A DNA stretch of 64,000 nt, from positions 20,913 to 84,912 of the forward strand of contig NW_013546940.1 of the NCBI RefSeq assembly GCF_000711695.1, given 5' to 3'. The notes beneath the pieces were generated by a model. It saw only the letters and a program-made list of their open reading frames with translations, had not been told where the DNA came from and searched no databases. Within the stretch, counting starts at the first letter, position 1; each line of letters begins with the position of its first letter. Positions 1 to 11,069 of this stretch are shown in pieces. The position numbers were made by a program, and so were the translations under genes. The stretch comes from Tilletiaria anomala UBC 951 (taxonomy: Eukaryota; Basidiomycota; Exobasidiomycetes; Georgefischeriales; Tilletiariaceae).

Positions 1-356
1 TCAGCATGGCTTGCGTCAATCATGATTGAGTCGACCTTGATGTGTTGCTTCTCAGCGAGCTCCTCCAATATCCATTTGATGTCTTCATCCTCCTGCGCAT
101 GGTCGACGTGCACGCTGATCGGCACGCTCGCAGCATGCGCTGCATCGATGCAGTACTTGACGAAAAGCGGGCCGAATTGGCGCATGGTGATGGGGAAGAG
201 CTGAAGGATTGCGGGCGAGCGTGCCGACTCACATGCACGCACGAGCGCTACGACTGACTGAATGTCGTATACGCACTGGGCGATCACGCCGTAGCCGCCC
301 TCCTCGGCTGCAGCGAGGATCTGCAGGGTCAGGTTGTTCTTTTTGAGGGCTTCCAT
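1..356 (-). CDS. Class II ketose-bisphosphate aldolase family protein, N-terminal 118 residues (cut by window edge)
   Basis: The reading frame starts at an ATG at 356-354 and stays open without an intron to the left edge of the window, so only the N-terminal part is visible. It shows the class II (zinc-dependent) aldolase pattern: an early EEGGYGV segment, then HVDHAQEDEDIKWI at about residues 88-101. This matches the conserved HxDH segment that carries the catalytic Asp and a metal-binding His. Enzymes of this family cleave ketose bisphosphates to two triose units. The remaining metal ligands lie outside the window, so the substrate cannot be judged. It is divergently transcribed from a D-erythronate-dehydrogenase-like gene. 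In bacteria and plants, class II aldolase-like domains occur with four-carbon acid sugar enzymes, so a role in acid-sugar breakdown rather than glycolysis is an inference. Confidence 0.75.
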   Translation of the reverse strand, partial: MEALKKNNLTLQILAAAEEGGYGVIAQCVYDIQSVVALVRACESARSPAILQLFPITMRQFGPLFVKYCIDAAHAASVPISVHVDHAQEDEDIKWILEELAEKQHIKVDSIMIDASHA

Positions 357-856
357 GGTGGAGGATTGCTTCGGCCTGTTTCCTCTCTGGGGGGACAAGC
401 TGCACGTGTGGAAGCAGGAGCTCATTTGACAGCAGATGCTTGTTCGTCGCTATTTATATAACCCGACAGCACTATCTGCCAAAGCGAAAGCCAATCCGAC
501 GTGGTGTCCACCCCATGTCTCTGTAGCCGGGGATGCGACTGACTCGCTCAGTTGCTCTTGGCGAAACGCCACCACTTGCGGGGACACCCCGTGGGGGTGG
601 GGGGTGGGGGATAAAGGAACGCCTCATTCTCCCGCGGCAAAACACGTCCACCTCCCATCACTTGCTCATCAAGTGTGTGTATATATATATATATATATAT
701 ACGCATATGATGCCTCACTGGTGCCCTCTGCTACCTGAGCATAGTATGTTCATGACTTGCATTCTCTTCCTTTAAAAGGCAATACCCTGTCAAGGTGGTC
801 ACAACCACTGTACTTTGACTTCTGGATGGCGAATTGCCTACCCTCTGAATGCAAGA
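357..856. promoter_or_regulatory. Shared divergent promoter of the aldolase and erythronate-dehydrogenase-like genes
   Basis: About 500 bp separate two divergent start codons. No other gene is visible. The interval holds a TG/TA microsatellite at 673-701 and a GC-rich stretch (about 575-620) with short direct repeats of a GGGG-containing motif. Joint control of the two genes is inferred only from the arrangement. Confidence 0.45.
673..701. repeat. Dinucleotide microsatellite, (GT)4 followed by (AT)10
   Basis: A run of GT units at 673-680 passes directly into ten AT units ending at 700-701. It sits about 155 bp upstream of the dehydrogenase-like start codon. Confidence 0.95.
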
Positions 857-2113
857 ATGTCACGAACAGAGACGATTCTCATCACCGGAGCGGGGGGCTG
901 GCTCGGCTCACTGCTCGGGCCCGCAATAGCATCCCTCGAGCCGGAGAAGTGCTTCAAGTTCATTCTAGCTGACGTTCACGAACCCAAACATCCCGTATTT
1001 CCCTTAACCGACACTGAAGAGACACAATATGGATGCATCTGTGTCAAGGCGGACTTGACCAGTGAAGATGAAGTCGAAAGACTCTTCCAGACAGAAATGG
1101 GCCGACCAGATGGTGAGCAAAAGCAGTCCCCCCTTCTATCAGCACGGTCTGACGGTTGTAGCTCGCATTTGCAGCTGTATTCGCAATGCACGGCGTCATG
1201 AGTCTTGGCTCAGAGGATGAGGACGCTTTGTCGGACACAAGCTAAGCTTGCTGAGACTGACATGCCTGGTTTCGGCCGGAAAAAAATTGGGACCTCGGCT
1301 TCTCGGTTAATTTCGACTCACATCGATCGCTTCTGAACAAAGCACGCAAGTACAAATACTCCCATCCGTCTGCATCCGGCGTCCTTCAGCCGATTCGCTA
1401 CGTTTATGTATCTGCAACCGCAGTCTACGGTCAGCCCTTGCCGGAGGTCGTGCTGCCCATGACTGCCTGCTTTCCCTTCGGTGCATACGGCACTGCTAAG
1501 TTCATGTGCGAACAGCTAGTCACCGAATACTCGCGAAAAGGTTGGATCGACGGTATCAGCGTGCGCCCTCCCACGGTCGTTGTGAGGCCTGGGCCTCCAA
1601 GTCGCGCATCGAGCGCGTTCGTCAGCGGAATCATCCGCGAGCCATTGCACGGGCAACAGGCGATCTGCCCGGTTGGTTCTGGTATGGATGACACAGAAAC
1701 GCTGAAGGGTACCAGGGTTTGGGTCGCGAGTTCAGGTATCACCGTGAGGAATATTGCGCGTGCGATGAAGGTCGACACTAGCAACATGAATGCGCATTCA
1801 AGGGCGGTCGAGCTACCCGGCTTCACCATCAGCCTCTTTGAGCAGATTGAAGCGCTACGACAAGTAGCAGGGCATGAGTAAGTTCCTACTTTCACATTGC
1901 CACCCCGGGCGCAGCAAAGGGTGCTAAGCAGTGCTATGCTTTCACAGAGCCGTCAGTCGCATACGGTTCGAGCCGGACGAGACTTGCCGGCGGCTAGTGA
2001 CATCTTGGCCAGCGTCATTCGACAATTCATACGCTCTCTCAATGGGATTCGAGGTGGACACGGAAGGGTTCATCGGCTGCATAATGGAGTACAAAGCTCA
2101 ATACGTTGCGTGA
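857..2113 (+). CDS. D-erythronate dehydrogenase-like (DenD) extended SDR, with one unexplained in-frame stop region
   Basis: The protein opens with a Rossmann motif (TGAGGWLG). It has SATAVYG, the catalytic YGTAK (Y-x3-K), and the segment RPPTVVVRPG followed by SAFVSGIIREPLHG, typical of the DenD/uronate-dehydrogenase branch of NAD-dependent epimerases. DenD oxidises D-erythronate at C2. Two introns are clear: 1113-1174 and 1878-1947; the last exon ends at 2113. The start at 857 puts the Rossmann motif near the N terminus; an in-frame ATG at 815 is possible. Between GSED (ending 1218) and NWDLGF (from 1285) lie 66 bases in the same frame with three stops (1243, 1252, 1258). They look like an intron in size and carry a CTGAC branch-like site, but have neither GT at the start nor AG at the end. 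The gene may use a non-canonical intron or be decaying. Confidence 0.75.
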
Positions 2114-2204
2114 TGGTCGCAAAGCTCCTTATGATTGGAACATTTGTGCATCACTGTCAAATGCATGCTCGCACTCTGTCTTATGGGTCACTCCTCGTCA
2201 CACC

Positions 2205-3238
2205 TTAGCTCTGAACCCCGTCGATCCCCATCTTCTTCCAATACTTTTCTCTGAGGCTGAGCGCCATTTGAATGGCGATCCAACTACTGAACGAGCTGGG
2301 CAGCCAATCGGCGATGGCTTGCGACCACCGCTGCGGGCCCCAGGGGTATATGAACGGAGCCGGGCGCGGTGTCCACCATGTTGAGCGAAGGGAAGTGATC
2401 GCTGCACGCACCCATGCTTCCGACGTGGGAACCATGATCCCTGGCTCGCCTTCGTGCATGCCCGAGACAACTTGGCCTGGCGCCATGCACACTACATCCA
2501 CTTTCTGCTTTTCTGCCCACATTTCGTTGTACAGCGAGCGGCTGAACGAAACGTCAAACCCTTTGGTGCCGCAATAGGGAGAGAGACTATAGGCGAGAGT
2601 CCAAAGTGTAAGTGCGCGAACAAGCAGTCAATATCGATCAGAATCGAAACGCACTACGGTGGAGGATTGGTCCATGCCATGCTGGTGATGGTGACGAGTA
2701 AGCTTGGCTGGTGCTGCTTGAGTTTCCCAAGAGTCAAACGCGTGACTTCTGCTGGAAACATTGAGTTCGCAATGATGATACTTGCAACGTCTTCTCTGGT
2801 TTCCGTCTCGAATCGCGGGTACGAGACCGAGTTGATACCGAGATTGTTTACGACAATCGTCAAACGTACACTTGAATCGTTCATGAGCGCCGTCAGACCT
2901 TGAGTGAGGGGTTCATTGGGCCAGATAGTCGCTTCCGTGACGAGCAATTTGACGTCGACCCCCTTTGATGCCGGCCTGGACAGGATCTCCTTTTTGACGA
3001 CTTCCAGTTTTGAGCGATTTCGCCCTTGAATGATCACATTGAAGCCAAGACCTGCGAGCTGATACGCCCACTCCTCACCCATGCCACCCGTGCTCCCGGT
3101 GACAAGCGCATAAGGTGCACCAGACGAGCGCGATGACGTGGTAGAACCATTGGCGTGCAGATAGCGTTGCAGAGGGTGCGACATAGCGTGGTCGACGATT
3201 CTACGCTGAAACAAGTGTCTAAGAGGGCCAAATGGCAA
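2205..3238 (-). CDS. Short-chain dehydrogenase of the 17beta-HSD / very-long-chain 3-ketoacyl-CoA reductase type
   Basis: The protein has 320 residues in two exons (3238-2658 and 2586-2205) split by a 71 bp intron. Visible SDR landmarks are TGSTGGMG (cofactor glycine motif, about residue 47), QGRNRSKL, NNLGIN (the NNxG motif), ITSMAW holding the catalytic Ser, and YCGTKGFD with the Y-x3-K pair rebuilt across the intron. The spacing and the GRNRSKL signature fit the 17beta-HSD12/Ifa38 branch, which reduces 3-ketoacyl-CoA or steroid-like substrates. Unlike true Ifa38 enzymes it shows no clear N-terminal membrane anchor, so it may act on another substrate. The gene converges on the erythronate-dehydrogenase-like gene with only 91 bp between the stop codons. 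Confidence 0.8.
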
Positions 3239-3758
3239 GCTTACTCCAGGAAACCTAACAAAGCATACTCTTCTTCACGATCCGTGAAGCTTTAATGTCG
3301 AGTCCCCCAGTCCCAATCTATGACCTGCCCTTCCAACAATCAGGCTTACACGCTTTCTGCGCTGGACCCTCTTCACTATCGGAAACAGTTGACCAGCTCG
3401 CGTCTAGAGTCGAACCACATTTTGAATGTGCAACTGTAAGTTCGAAATTGGGTGATCGACGATTCAAACCCACCAGAATTCGGTACGTCCGAAGCAAGAA
3501 GGTACCAAATGCCGGCCAGCAAAAACACATGAGAATGGGGACCCTCTGCCGTCAATTACTGTTGGTCCAGTCATCAGTCCGGCCACTCATGTCATTCGGG
3601 ACTCTCGAGTCCGTACCCGTTCGTAGCCAAGCTCGCACAGGTGCAAGCCGCACTCTTGGTTCAAAGGTCTTGAATAGGCCTGGGATTGCTTGCGACAGGA
3701 GGTCGAAACACATGCGAGGTACGCCAGCCACCTTGGTCTCTTAAATTGCACGCTGAGA
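3239..3758. other. Divergent intergenic region between the SDR and P450 genes
   Basis: This 520 bp stretch between two divergent genes holds no gene I can support. The segment 3400-3490 contains tRNA-like box fragments and a short hairpin, but no foldable tRNA. It probably carries both promoters. Confidence 0.4.
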
Positions 3759-5653
3759 ATGAGCGAGATGGCGTCCAAAATTTGGTCTTACCTCAGCATC
3801 AAGTCGACATTGCCGCCGCCTCCACGACCATCTCTGACGTCTGCTCTCGAGCGCCTACAGGCGGCCATGCATTGGAAAGCCAGACGAACGCCTACCTCAG
3901 TAGCAGATCACTTTTTAGACGGACAAATCAAGGCTAGCCATGTCGCGTCACCGCAACTAACTCTCCTCGTCGCCAGCATCGCTTTCGCAGTGTTTCTCTT
4001 TTGGCTCCTCTTTGTACCACCCAAGCGGCTGCACCACAGCATCAACAATGTGCCAATCTTGCCTTGCAGATTTCCTGGCCTTGGTGCTGTTGGCTTCTTT
4101 GGAAACCGCTATACTTTGTGAGTTAGCAGGGCGAGATGATCCAAGGTCTCTCAGAATTTGTCTCTGATCGGATTGTTCTTCGCAGCCTGAACAAAATGGT
4201 CACGAAAGATCCAGCACGACCGCATGAAGGCATCGCAAAGTTCAACCTCTTCGGGCACATCGTATACCACGTCGGGTCGAATGACGAAGCGACAATGCGA
4301 GCCATCGCCCAAAATCCGGACCTCAGCTTCTCTCAAGGAAACTCTCTGCTCTTTGCTGGCATCCAGGGCGCAGGTCAAAAAGGACTAGACGATGGCGGCG
4401 AAATGGATGCAGAGGAGAGGAAGGAAATGAGGGACTTGGCAAAAGCAATCAGCCCGCGACGTCTGGCAGATATCACGCCTGTGCTCGCGAGCGATGCGGT
4501 GAAGGCTTTTGACGAATGGATCGCGCGGTCGCCCAAGTCTCCAACCACCCGCGCAGCTTTGATTGATCTGCAACAAACCTATTACCCCCTCATTTTTCAA
4601 TTTAGCGTGCGGATGATGGGACTATCCGAGTATGCCTCCGCTCCCGCTGAGTTAAGCAAGCTCATGTGGGCATTCTGGCTGACGCAACGAAATGCCGGCT
4701 TCTGGACGACATTGGTTCCATGGCTGCCTCAGCCGCAGCTGATCAAACGCCTCGTGGGCGCAGCAACACTGTGGATCATGGTTCGCGCGTCTGTCAAGAA
4801 GCGCATCGAAGAGGGCCGGCGCGAAGATGACTACGCGCAAACATTGATCGATGAGGGACATTCGCCCGGCAAGATCAGCCGTTTTGTCATCGGTGGATTG
4901 ATTGCTGGCATTCTCAACACCATCGGTACAGGCGCATATGTTCTTGCCTGGATTGGAGCAGATGCAAAACTGAAGAAGGTGGTTAGGGATGAAATCGAGG
5001 ATCTGTGCAAGAAAAGCGCCGAGAAACGCGGGGAGGTGTATGAGGAGCTCACTAATGAGGAGCGGCTCACGCGCGTCACGCTCGAAGAGTGGGAGTCAGG
5101 CTTGGAAACGCTCATGCTCTGCTTCAGGGAAAGCATTCGCTTCTTGTTGACCAACAGCATCAATCGCTACTACCCTGGTCCGCGCAGAGACACCAAGGGC
5201 AACGTCAGGCCACGTCTCAAGCTGCTGGGTCATGAGATCGAGGACAATGCCTATGTCGTCTACTCGCCTTCGTCCAATTTGCACAGCGCCGATGCTTTCT
5301 CAGATCCGTGGAGATTCGACCCGTTCAGATACAAGCGAGGCGAGGGCCAGACCGAGTACACCATGGTCGGCTGGGGCTTTGGGCATCACCGTGAGTTCAT
5401 ACTTTCAACTTCACCATTCGCGCCGGCTTCTGACCCGCCCTGTGTTCTAGGCTGCACGGGGATACGCTTTGCCAAGCTCGAGACGATTATGGCCACCGCA
5501 ACCTTTATGCTGTGCAACGACTTTGTCACTGTCAACGACAAAGACGAGCCTTACGGCCCGCAAGAGGTACCGCTCCCCGATTTGAGCCAATTGCATTGGC
5601 GCGAGCCGCGGAGACCAATCCGCTTGCGCGTGCATAAACTCAAGTCAGATTGA
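3759..5653 (+). CDS. Membrane-anchored cytochrome P450
   Basis: Three exons (3759-4117, 4186-5390, 5451-5653) give 588 residues. Residues about 66-86 form a hydrophobic anchor followed by PPKR, as in microsomal P450s. The ExxR motif of helix K is E435-x-x-R438, the PERF-like segment is FDPFRYK, and the haem loop FGHHRCTG, with the axial Cys near residue 523, is completed exactly by removing the 60 bp last intron. The I-helix reads GILNTIGTGAY: the usual acid-alcohol pair for oxygen activation is replaced by Asn-Thr. This recalls the CYP7/CYP8 group (prostacyclin synthase, sterol 7-alpha hydroxylase), so peroxide rearrangement rather than ordinary monooxygenation is possible. The first 60 residues are an unusually long pre-anchor stretch. 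Substrate unknown. Confidence 0.88.
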
Positions 5654-5793
5654 CAAAGGGGGTTGTTCGAAGGTTCCCTGGCACAAGATGGGATATTTAT
5701 TCTATAGTCAAATAGACGAGAGTGGGTCTGCGCCATGAGTGAAATTATCATTCTTGAAATAGGTGTATGCTTTTGGCGTTCCTCTGTGGTATG

Positions 5794-6775
5794 TTAGGAG
5801 CCCAGCGCAGAGCACATGCTCTTGGCTTGCGGTACATTGTCGTTGTAGGGTACTGGGTAAGCCGGGACCTGGACCTTCTGGCACAGGATGCCAACGTCCA
5901 TGTTCTTACAGCCGCCGAACTTGACCATGCGGTCGGAGAACTGCTCGGCGATATTGATGTAACCCGCGACACGTTGCTGGAAGAGTCCAACGCAGTCGTG
6001 GTCTGATCCGACGTTGTCGTACCGGCTGAGATGCAATGATGATTAGAAGCGTTTGGCAACTGTCGTGGCTGGATACCGGTCCATTCGCGACTTACTAGTT
6101 GAATGAGGCAGACACGCCGTTATTTGCGTGGTTCTGCACGCCGCCTTCGGTGATGGCAGCCAGGAAGGCTTGGCGGCCCAGGCCCCTGGCCTTGACACTT
6201 GGAACGGTCTGGTGAATGCAGGATGGCGGGATCAGTTCGTATCCGTATAGATTAGCGCGCTGGTTCTGGTAGCACATGATCTCCGAGCTACCGGGACTGA
6301 TACCTGCCTAGAGTCGGTGCATACCATCTCGGGGCCGCTGGGGGGGGGTCGTCGAATGGAGGTTCGGTTCTGCGAGTCTCACGTTATGATTTGGACATGT
6401 CACGATGTACTCATCATCTACCGCTAGAGCAAGTGGGGTACGTGCAGCATTGGGCGGTGGGCAAATTAGAAGCAAATGTGCCGTGGGAAAGCATTCGAAT
6501 CCTCTATCAAAAGTTTTGCCACTCGCTGTTGGAAGCATCTGCGCAAGTCCCAGTGGGGCTGGCGCTAACCCATTCACCTGTTGGGAATTCGAGCTCGCAG
6601 CTCCAGCCTGCATTTCCCTTGGCGACAGCTGCTCACGTAGGATGTTGTTGACGAGGTACGTCTGCGAGGCAGCACGTGCTGTCTGGGCAACGACGAGTGC
6701 GCCGACAATGAAGAAGACAAGAGTGAACTGGATGTTGACTAGGCGTGGGCCAGATTGGTGCTTCTCGAGCGATCT
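5794..6775 (-). CDS. Secreted lysozyme-like / transglycosylase-like protein (start unresolved)
   Basis: Exons at 6775-6578, 6307-6096 and 6025-5794 join in phase. The N-terminal exon encodes a signal-peptide-like segment (FTLVFFIVGALVVAQTARA), so secretion is likely. The core has GRQAFLAAITEGG then SDHDCVGLFQQRVAGY, resembling the DHDSVGLFQQR signature of bacterial and fungal lysozyme-fold proteins. TEGG could hold the catalytic Glu. The C-terminal half has several Cys residues that could form disulfides. The family assignment comes from this motif alone. Two oddities: the first intron would be 270 bp, far longer than any other here, and I find no in-frame ATG before the signal peptide (a TAA lies just upstream at about 6781), so a further 5' exon is likely. 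Confidence 0.5.
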
Positions 6776-9357
6776 CAGTTAAGGCTGGATTGTTAGTGGG
6801 AGAGGCCAGATAGATGAGTCTTTCACTTTGATGGCTCTGCTGCTATATCTTCTTCACCTTCCAGGAACGCAGTGGTACAAGTTGTATTCTTTGGATAGGT
6901 GAACGATGAAACACAACTGTTGCATTAACCCGAGAACATCGTTTTCTGATTACAGTTAGTAAGCATGGACCAAGGAACTAGTGAACGCATCAGTAGAGTG
7001 GTGGAATTATCGTCAGTTCATGGTCGTGGATGTATGTGAGGACAGTACGACAGAAAGGCGAATCATTCCTATGTGGAGACAAAATCTTGCGCACTTGTCT
7101 TGAAATTCAACTGGTCCCGTCCTGCTGTCGACTAAAGCTGACTGCCATTTGTGGAAGTAGCAGAGAATAACAACAATCCTCTCACAGCAACAGGAATTGT
7201 GATTGTCAAAAGGAATCATGGAGGTCGTTCACACAAGTTGATGTGTACCGTAGATATATCTATATATTCTCTGGCTTCCCTGGACACTGGGGCAGCGGAA
7301 TCATGTCCTGCATGAGAAAAGGAATTTAGTAGTTAGGTTCTGTTCCTGGCAGCAGGCCACGCAGACTGATGGCACTCCTTGGTCAGGTTGTTACACAATT
7401 GTCTGCCGTGGATTTTGTATAACGTTTGGGGCTTGGCTGGTTGAGGTGAAAGCGTGAAGGACATAGTGAAGACGACTAAGCGACTCATGGCACATTGTGA
7501 AATTGTAATGAATGGATGTATAAGATAAGGTAAGGTACGGTACGGTACATACATGCACACACCGGTACCGCAACACTTAGTGTAACTAAATACGCGGACA
7601 ATTGATCGATCGTGATACGCCACCAGCTTACTGGGCCAACAAGCAGCAATGCCGGCGGTGTCGTCGTCAACATAGGTGGGGTTTTGCGGAGCGAATTGGC
7701 TGTCATCCTTACCGCCCCGCGCGCCAGCGTGCGCAGACGAAGTTGCAAGTGAGTTGACCGTCAATGTAAGCTGAGAGGTCGCCACCAGCTACAAGGCAAG
7801 GCATCGCTATAGCTCTGTGCTCGCTCGGTGAGATGCCGTCGCTTTGCGGCTCGGGGGCCGCGCCGCGACCCACGATGGCCAGAAGCGTGGTGTGGGGTAC
7901 AAAGTCTAGCTGAGAGCTTTAACCGGTTGGGCATGGAAGAGAAAAGTTTTCCAGCGATGATCAACTCATGCCTAACTGCGTATACTTGCTCAGAGAATCG
8001 CTGATGAAAGCGACACATGCTACAGAGATGTGTAGGCATCGTTCAAAGCCGTTACTTCTTGTCATGGGTCGTTACATCTTGCCTGCCATTATGCCAACAT
8101 GGAAGAAGATCACTCTCATTGTGATGCTAGGAACCCTCGGAGAGAGTCTGAATCTACTGTGACGAGGCGGGAGCATTTCACCCGTCGAGAGTCTGCCGAG
8201 TGGAGAGCGTTCGCACCACAGAACCCCGGATTCTGTCGTCCAAGAAAGGGTTGCAATAGAGCCCATCGCGTTTGCTCACACTGACGAACCCCGCAGCGTT
8301 TGGCAAGCTCGCAGCAAATCGGTTCTTCCGCTCGGTATCAGGGAGATGGAAACTGAGGTTGCAGGGTGGTTGAGGTGCTGAGCGGATGTCTGAACACCAA
8401 GCGAATAATGGCACGCATGCAAGCATGCACGCACGCCCACCCACACGCTATGCTGCATTGCCATCGGATCACTTGCCTGGCTCGTTTTGCTCGCATTCAC
8501 TACAACGACATTCGACGGCGCTGGGACCATATGTTCACCCCACATGCGGCCTCGAGACTTGCGCACCACCACAATGGCATTCGGTAGATCGAGTGTCCGG
8601 TGGGCCGGCGCAGGTGCATATGTAATGGTGGATGAATGGACGCTGCGCATACGACGTGTGAAACTGTGATGTACTGCACTTTGCTGTGCTCAGGGCTAGT
8701 CCGTTGCGTCCCTTACTGTCAAAGGGCGAACGAGGTGGAGTCTAGTGGCTGTCCCAAGAGCCCTGCAGGTGCATGCTTTGCACTTTTTCTTGGCTTCGCG
8801 CCGCTTCTCGGCTCCTGACCACGCGCTGGCACTTTTAGCCTCGCCTCTGTGCCGGCTGTCCCGGCTGGCTCGTGCCCCACACTGGCCACCCACGCGGACC
8901 CAAGACTGCTGGGATGCCATGCAGTCAAGGCAGAGCGGAACGGGACAGCCACCCCCACCCCCCCAAACCCCAAATAGCACCCAGCCAGCAGCCAAAGGAG
9001 TTGATAGTGTGGAGATTGCCACCCCCCGAGTCCATCCCATCCATCGGCCCGCCATCATCATCTTCTCCTTCCAACCCACCTGTTTGCCAATCAATTCACC
9101 CTGGACCATCTGCTCTTGTCGTCGAACGCCATTGCTTCCGTATCGCACCCCCACCTCCCCCCATCATCGTTGTAGCGGACATTGGCGTGTTCGCATCCTG
9201 CCGATTCGACCCACACTCCTGCCCCCACGTTGAACCGCCCGGTCCGCTCGGGAAGTAAGGAGTACATATCGCCTCTGATCTCTTGGTACACCCATCAGCC
9301 TCACCCCCTCTTTGTGCAGACCGCAGTCTCGAGCGTAGCAGGTGAGATTTTCCCATC
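6776..9357. other. 2.6 kb region without a recognisable gene, upstream of glycerol kinase
   Basis: Short ORFs occur on both strands but none shows a domain or a sensible exon join. Around 7525-7575 there is a small cluster of GGTACGGTAC-type direct repeats. From about 8940 to 9180 the plus strand is strongly C-rich and pyrimidine-rich, which suits a promoter or 5' UTR of the glycerol kinase gene starting at 9358. The region may also hold an unseen 5' exon of the lysozyme-like gene. Confidence 0.4.
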
Positions 9358-9590
9358 ATGACAAACTGCGTTGCCTCCATCGATGCCGGCACCACCTCGG
9401 TGCGCTGCATGATCTTCGACGAGACGGCCAAGGTGCTCGCCTCACACCAGCTCGAGTTCGCACAGTACTTCATCCATCCGGGTTGGCACGAGCAGGACGC
9501 CCACGAGATTGTCGAGAAGTGCTACCAGTGCATCGAGAGGGCCGTCGCCGACCTTGGCAAGCTCGATGGCGGCAAGTGGAACGTAAAAGT

Positions 9591-9633
<43 letters not shown>

Positions 9634-11069
9634 AAGGATACGGGTTTGGCCCTGACCCGCGCGATCGCCTGGCCCGACACGCGCACCGCACACACTGTCC
9701 GAGAGCTTGCCAAGAAATCGCCCAAAGGCACTGATGCGGTCAAGGCTGAGACGGGCCTGCCGCTGTCGACGTACTTTGCGGCGGTCAAGTTGCGCTGGAT
9801 GCTCGACAACTTGCCCGAGGTCAAGAAGGCGCACGATGAAGGCCGCTTGCGCTTCGGAACCATCGACTCGTGGCTGCTGTACAACTTTACCGGCGCCACC
9901 GCCGGCCCGGACGGCGGGGTGCACGTGACCGACTCGTCGAACGCATCGCGGACAATGTTCATGGACCTGCGCAAGCAGACATGGGACCAGGCGCTGTGTG
10001 ACTTTTTTGGCGTCCGCATCGACGTCCTCCCCCGCATCGCTTCGTCTTCTGAGGTGTACGGCCAGATGCGCGGTGGCCCACTCGATGGCGTCGCCATCGG
10101 CGGCATCCTCGGCGACCAGATGGCCGCGCTCGTCGGCAACAAGTGCTTCGCTGCCGGCGAGGCCAAGAACACGTACGGCACCGGCGCTTTCCTCTTGTAC
10201 AATACGGGAACGCACGTTGTCAACAGCGCCAACGGCCTGCTCTCGACCATCGCGTACAAGGCTGGCCCGAATGCGCCAGTGCACTACGCGCTCGAAGGCA
10301 GCATCGCCGTCGCCGGCAGCGCTATCAAGTGGGTCCGCGACAGCCTCGGCCTCATCAAGGACGCCAGCGAGATCGGCCCACTCGCCGCGCAGGTTGAAGA
10401 TGCCGGTGGAGTGTACTTTGTTACCGCATTCAGCGGCCTGTTCTGCCCGTACTGGGACGACAGCGCCGCTGGGACTGTCGTGGTGCGTATGATCACATAT
10501 TCGCCTTTGTGAATGCTGCATGCTTGCTTGCTGGGTGCTGATGCCCTTTCCACGTTGGGAAACAAAACTCGCAGGGTCTCACGTCATACACGGACCGACG
10601 CCACTTCTGCCGCGCGACAATTGAGGCGACGTGCTACCAGACCGAGGCGATCCTCGATGCGATGGCCAAGGACTCGGGGATCCACCTCAAGGCGCTGCAG
10701 GTCGACGGGGGTATGACCAACTCGGACGAGGCAATGCAGATCCAGGCCGACATCCTGGGTATCGCCATCGAGCGCCCCGAAATGCGCGAGAGCACGGCGC
10801 TCGGCAGCGCCATCATGGCCGGCAGCGCCATCGGCCTCTTCGGTTGGAACGTCAACGAGCCACACACGCTCGACAAGGTCAACCGCGCCGGTAAGCAGCG
10901 GTTTGAGCCACGCATCAGTGCGCAAAAGAGGCGCGCCGGCAAAAAAGGCTGGGAGCGCGCTGTGCAGCGCTCCCGCGGCTGGAACGTCAACGAGGACGAG
11001 GATGACGGCGGAAAGGAGAACGCGTCCGCGACAGGCGCCGCTAGGGTCGGCGAGAAGGCGGCAATGTAG
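9358..11069 (+). CDS. GUT1: Glycerol kinase
   Basis: Two exons (9358-10482 and 10575-11069; 92 bp intron) encode 539 residues of an FGGY-family kinase that converts glycerol plus ATP to glycerol 3-phosphate. The start shows the phosphate-binding SIDAGTTSVR loop, then GITNQRETTVVWD (glycerol site region), GILGDQMAAL, YGTGAFLLYNTG and LQVDGGMTNSD (ADP site), all in family order. The C-terminal GWERAVQRSRGW is typical of fungal Gut1. It is followed by an extra acidic, low-complexity tail of about 30 residues that is probably disordered. The start is supported because the loop begins nine residues in. The gene converges on the NDUFAF6-like gene. Confidence 0.96.

Noticed and set aside
3400-3490. 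Possible tRNA (GGTTCGACTC-type box plus a CACATT/AATGTG hairpin) between the SDR and P450 genes
   Set aside because: T-stem and acceptor stem do not pair; the boxes are isolated matches.
9442-10521. 359-codon minus-strand frame opposite glycerol kinase
   Set aside because: Antisense shadow of a strongly biased, conserved coding region; composition rich in Val, Ala, Asp and Arg with no recognisable motif.
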